Source of the DNA: Pirellulales bacterium
Lineage (GTDB): Bacteria; Planctomycetota; Planctomycetia; Pirellulales; Thermoguttaceae
Reading direction: 5' to 3'
NCBI GenBank assembly: GCA_030642635.1
Contig: DAOWNK010000044.1
Span: 1-15,749, forward strand
Length of the DNA: 15,749 nt
Positions 13,809-15,749 of the stretch are shown piece by piece. Every line of letters starts with the position of its first letter. Position 1 is the stretch's first letter. The notes below the pieces were generated by a model. That model saw nothing but the letters and a program-made list of their open reading frames with translations, was not told where the DNA came from and searched no databases. The position numbers were made by a program, and so were the translations under genes.

Positions 13809-14261
13809 TCATTCATCATTACCACTTGCCGCGAATCGGACCTGCTCCAAGCCAATGGCGCGGCAGATGTCGTACAAGTCGATCACGTCTTCCATCGGCA
13901 CGGTCGGCTCAATGTCCAGTATTACCGGCAGGTCGCTCTGCAATCGCGCCGCCGCAGTCAGCACCTCGCCGACCGCATCCAAAGAGTCGTAGTCGCGGCC
14001 GTTGATCTGCCAATGTGCCTGGCCTTCGCGCCACAGCACCTTCACGACAATCTCGTCCAGGTCGAGCAGTTCAGGGTCGATCTCAACAGCGCTTTCAACC
14101 GCACCGGGCATCGAAAGCCGCGTGGGCAGTATCTCCTCCGGCGGTTGGAAACTTGCCGTGCAAACGAAGAAGATCAACAGCAGAAAGATCACGTCGATCA
14201 TCGGCGCCATCTTCACGTCCAGCCGGCCACGGTCGTTGCGATGGTAAGATGGGCGTCGCAT
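13809..14261 (-). CDS. ExbD/TolR family protein (second copy in operon)
   Basis: A 150-residue protein with the ExbD layout: a short cytosolic N-terminus, a single membrane helix with KMAPMIDVIFLLLIFFVCTA (17-36) in which Asp23 is the proton-carrying aspartate, and a periplasmic domain ending in DVIDLYDICRAIGLEQVRFA. It would form the ion channel with ExbB and transmit proton-motive force to a periplasmic or outer-membrane partner. It lies 7 nt after the preceding ExbD gene and is followed by the large repeat and the TPR gene. The two ExbD copies differ strongly outside the membrane motif, so a heterodimeric stator is possible. Confidence 0.92.
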   Translation of the reverse strand: MRRPSYHRNDRGRLDVKMAPMIDVIFLLLIFFVCTASFQPPEEILPTRLSMPGAVESAVEIDPELLDLDEIVVKVLWREGQAHWQINGRDYDSLDAVGEVLTAAARLQSDLPVILDIEPTVPMEDVIDLYDICRAIGLEQVRFAASGNDE

Positions 14262-14268
14262 AATTTTT

Positions 14269-14697
14269 TCACTTTCCCACTACCGCGAACGTCACCCGCC
14301 ACACGCCGGCCCGGGCGCAGGCCAGCAGGATCGGCTCGACCGCGCCGTACGGCACCGTGCGGTCGCTGCGGATGCGGACTTCCAACTGTCGGTCGGCCCG
14401 ACGGCTCTCGTAGTCGATCAGCCGTGTCAACTCGTCCGGTTGCATCCTGCGTCCGGCGACCATAATCCGACCGGTCGGCTCGGCATCCGGCAACACGTTC
14501 ACCACCACCCGACGCGTCTGGTCATCTCCGGTCGGCTCTCCAGTGCCGGCATCCGGCAGGTCCATCTCAAGCTGCACCTCCTGCCGGGCAAGGTGGCTGG
14601 AGACGAGGAAAAATATAATCAGCAGGAACACGACGTCGATCATAGGCGTCATGTTGAAGCTCGCCCCTGCACGCGAGAAGTTGATCGGCACTCGCAT
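14269..14697 (-). CDS. ExbD/TolR family protein (first copy in operon)
   Basis: A 142-residue ExbD. The membrane helix is in NMTPMIDVVFLLIIFFLVSS (15-34) with the essential Asp21. The periplasmic part contains RRVVVNVLPD, RMQPDELTRLIDYESRRA and the typical LEVRIRSDRTVPYGAVEPIL (RxD..V.Y) segment of the ExbD/TolR fold. The ATG at 14697 overlaps the TGA of the ExbB gene by one base, and GGAGG lies 6 nt upstream inside the ExbB 3' end, so the two are translationally coupled. It works with the ExbB homologue upstream. No TonB or TolA gene is visible in the window. Confidence 0.93.
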   Translation of the reverse strand: MRVPINFSRAGASFNMTPMIDVVFLLIIFFLVSSHLARQEVQLEMDLPDAGTGEPTGDDQTRRVVVNVLPDAEPTGRIMVAGRRMQPDELTRLIDYESRRADRQLEVRIRSDRTVPYGAVEPILLACARAGVWRVTFAVVGK

Positions 14698-15533
14698 CAG
14701 CGTCCTCCTACCGGCGGCGGTGTCGGCCCCGGCGGCGTACTCGGTGATGGTACACTTGGTGTGCGATCTATATTTTGGCCGCGCTTCAGCGGTGCGAGCG
14801 TGTGCTGGACGACGTACGACGCCTCGGCCGAGAGTTGATCTATACGGTTGCGGAACACGGCGAACGCCGCCAGTGACGGAATCGCCACAATCAGGCCCTC
14901 CACCGTAGTGACCAGTGCAAGGTAGATGCCCTCGGCCAGGTCGGCCGCCCGGGCGGCGCCCTGGGTGCCGGCAACCTCGCGGAAGGCGAATATCATGCCG
15001 ATTACCGTACCCAGCAGACCCAACATCGGTGCGATGTTGCCGATTACCGAAAGATACTCGATCTTACGCAGCAACCGGGCCGACTGGTCGGCGGCGGCGT
15101 CTTCGGCCGCCTTCTCCACCTCCGGCCAATCGCCGTCCGACTCGGCCAGGCCGGCCTCCAACACAAATGCCAGGAAACTCGGGTCCCGGCGACATCGCTG
15201 CCGTGCACTGGCGCCTTGGCCGGCGACCAGCAGATCGCGCACCTCGGCGCCCAGCCCGGGCGGCATCAGCACCGACTCGCGGATCGTCATAATGTGCTCG
15301 ATCACCAGCGCCGCCGCCGCGATAGACAACAGCATGATGAATATTCCCACCACGCCGCCGGCTGAGAGAATTTCCATGAACGAACCGGACGCCTCGGCAA
15401 TGTCTTCGGCGGATTGATTCTCCACCGCCGGTGTAATTGGCACAAGATCGGGCGATTGCGCCGACACAGTGCCGACCGGCCATGCTAGTGCTAACATAGC
15501 AATCACGGCGATATAAAATGTGATTTTACGCAA
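14697..15533 (-). CDS. MotA/TolQ/ExbB proton channel protein
   Basis: A 278-residue protein with a TTG start at 15533, supported by AGGAG 6 nt upstream and by the signal peptide that begins there (FYIAVIAMLALAWPVGTVSA). A membrane helix lies at about 56-79 (GGVVGIFIMLLSIAAAALVI), and the two conserved helices at about 160-185 (SVIGNIAPMLGLLGTVIGMI) and 200-228 (LALVTTVEGLIVAIPSLAAF) carry the ExbB/TolQ signature, including the GLLGTV and TTVEGL segments. The C-terminus is Pro-rich. It would form the pentameric channel energising a periplasmic partner through the ExbD proteins encoded next. An N-terminal signal peptide is unusual for Escherichia coli ExbB but common in planctomycete-type homologues. 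It is the first gene of the operon. Confidence 0.93.
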   Translation of the reverse strand: MRKITFYIAVIAMLALAWPVGTVSAQSPDLVPITPAVENQSAEDIAEASGSFMEILSAGGVVGIFIMLLSIAAAALVIEHIMTIRESVLMPPGLGAEVRDLLVAGQGASARQRCRRDPSFLAFVLEAGLAESDGDWPEVEKAAEDAAADQSARLLRKIEYLSVIGNIAPMLGLLGTVIGMIFAFREVAGTQGAARAADLAEGIYLALVTTVEGLIVAIPSLAAFAVFRNRIDQLSAEASYVVQHTLAPLKRGQNIDRTPSVPSPSTPPGPTPPPVGGR

Positions 15534-15562
15534 TGGTATCTCCTGCTTTCATTGTTTCAACG

Positions 15563-15585
15563 CGCCGTACAAGCACGGCGGCTAA
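15563..15585. repeat. single TTTAGCC-type half element upstream of the ExbB gene
   Basis: GCCGTACAAGCACGGC followed by GGCTAAAC-type end (minus strand GTTTAGCCGCCGTGCTTGTA) forms one hairpin arm of the family seen complete at 13681-13804. It lies in the leader region of the ExbB operon. Confidence 0.7.
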
Positions 15586-15602
15586 ACTATTGTTATGATG
15601 AC

Positions 15603-15695
15603 AATCAAGTGGCACCGGCGTCTCGCCGGTGACGCATAAGTAAAGACGTTACATCGCGTTCCATCACACCGGCGAGACGCCGGTGCCACTTGATT
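15603..15695. repeat. 29-bp perfect inverted repeat, GTGGCAC type
   Basis: Arms at 15603-15631 and 15667-15695 are exact reverse complements; each arm holds its own CACCGGCG/CGCCGGTG hairpin and ends in GTGCCACTTGATT. The 35-nt centre has no gene. It lies about 70-160 bp upstream of the ExbB start codon. The terminal GTGGCAC and hairpin style link it to the element at 5002-5059. Confidence 0.9.
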
Positions 15696-15699
15696 TCAT

Positions 15700-15749
15700 C
15701 CTTCCCACTTCCCCCCTCACCCTCCCCTCTTCCCCCACCCCTCCCACTC
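15700..15749 (-). other. C-rich/G-rich low-complexity tract at window end
   Basis: The plus strand is almost pure pyrimidine with many C-runs; the minus strand therefore has repeated runs of three to six G separated by one to four bases, a pattern that can form G-quadruplexes. No gene or further palindrome is visible. Confidence 0.6.

Overview
The window looks like a chromosomal segment of a planctomycete, most plausibly a Pirellula-like lineage. The reasons are a DUF1559 prepilin-type protein, a Uma2-family nuclease, a CxC...CxC zinc-ribbon membrane protein, an ExbB homologue with its own signal peptide followed by two ExbD genes and a TPR protein, and dense families of short palindromic repeats that abut or enter genes. 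This is inferred from gene content and style; there is no rRNA or marker gene to prove it.

Layout, left to right. (1) 1-1329, minus strand: a cobalamin riboswitch (1140-1329) reads into a small secreted protein (503-1006), then a DUF1559 pseudopilin-like gene cut by the window edge (1-494). (2) 1411-2372: a nested inverted-repeat element, a Uma2 nuclease gene (1631-2275) with inverted repeat copies at both ends, and a strong repeat hairpin. (3) 2373-4301, minus strand: a group 1/2 sigma-70 factor with a TTG start and a probable long leader. (4) 4444-5066, plus strand: a zinc-ribbon, two-membrane-segment protein whose start and C-terminus are bounded or built by repeat elements. (5) 5088-6531, minus strand: a decay zone with a sialate O-acetylesterase pseudogene (amber codon plus large internal deletion) and a PIN-toxin gene broken by an amber codon, followed by an intact 57-residue partner ORF. 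(6) 6619-10348, minus strand: DNA topoisomerase VI subunits B and A, separated by a GxxExxY gene lying between near-identical direct repeats. (7) 10541-11297, plus strand: two small secreted proteins. (8) 11427-15533, minus strand: an ExbB-ExbD-ExbD-TPR operon, interrupted by a three-hairpin repeat. (9) 15534-15749: repeats and a C-rich tract.

The most notable points are: a complete topoisomerase VI in an apparent bacterium, with the operon split by a repeat-bounded cassette; three or more palindromic repeat families (ten copies of one 18-mer family) that enter reading frames, including in-frame copies in the TPR gene, in the disposable leader peptide of the DUF1559 protein and at the C-terminus of the zinc-ribbon protein; and a corrinoid-controlled pseudopilin/secreted-protein operon. 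I did not find a wholly new multi-gene defence or metabolic system. The ExbB/ExbD/TPR operon and the riboswitch operon are the coherent functional units; the middle of the window reads as accessory and partly decaying DNA.
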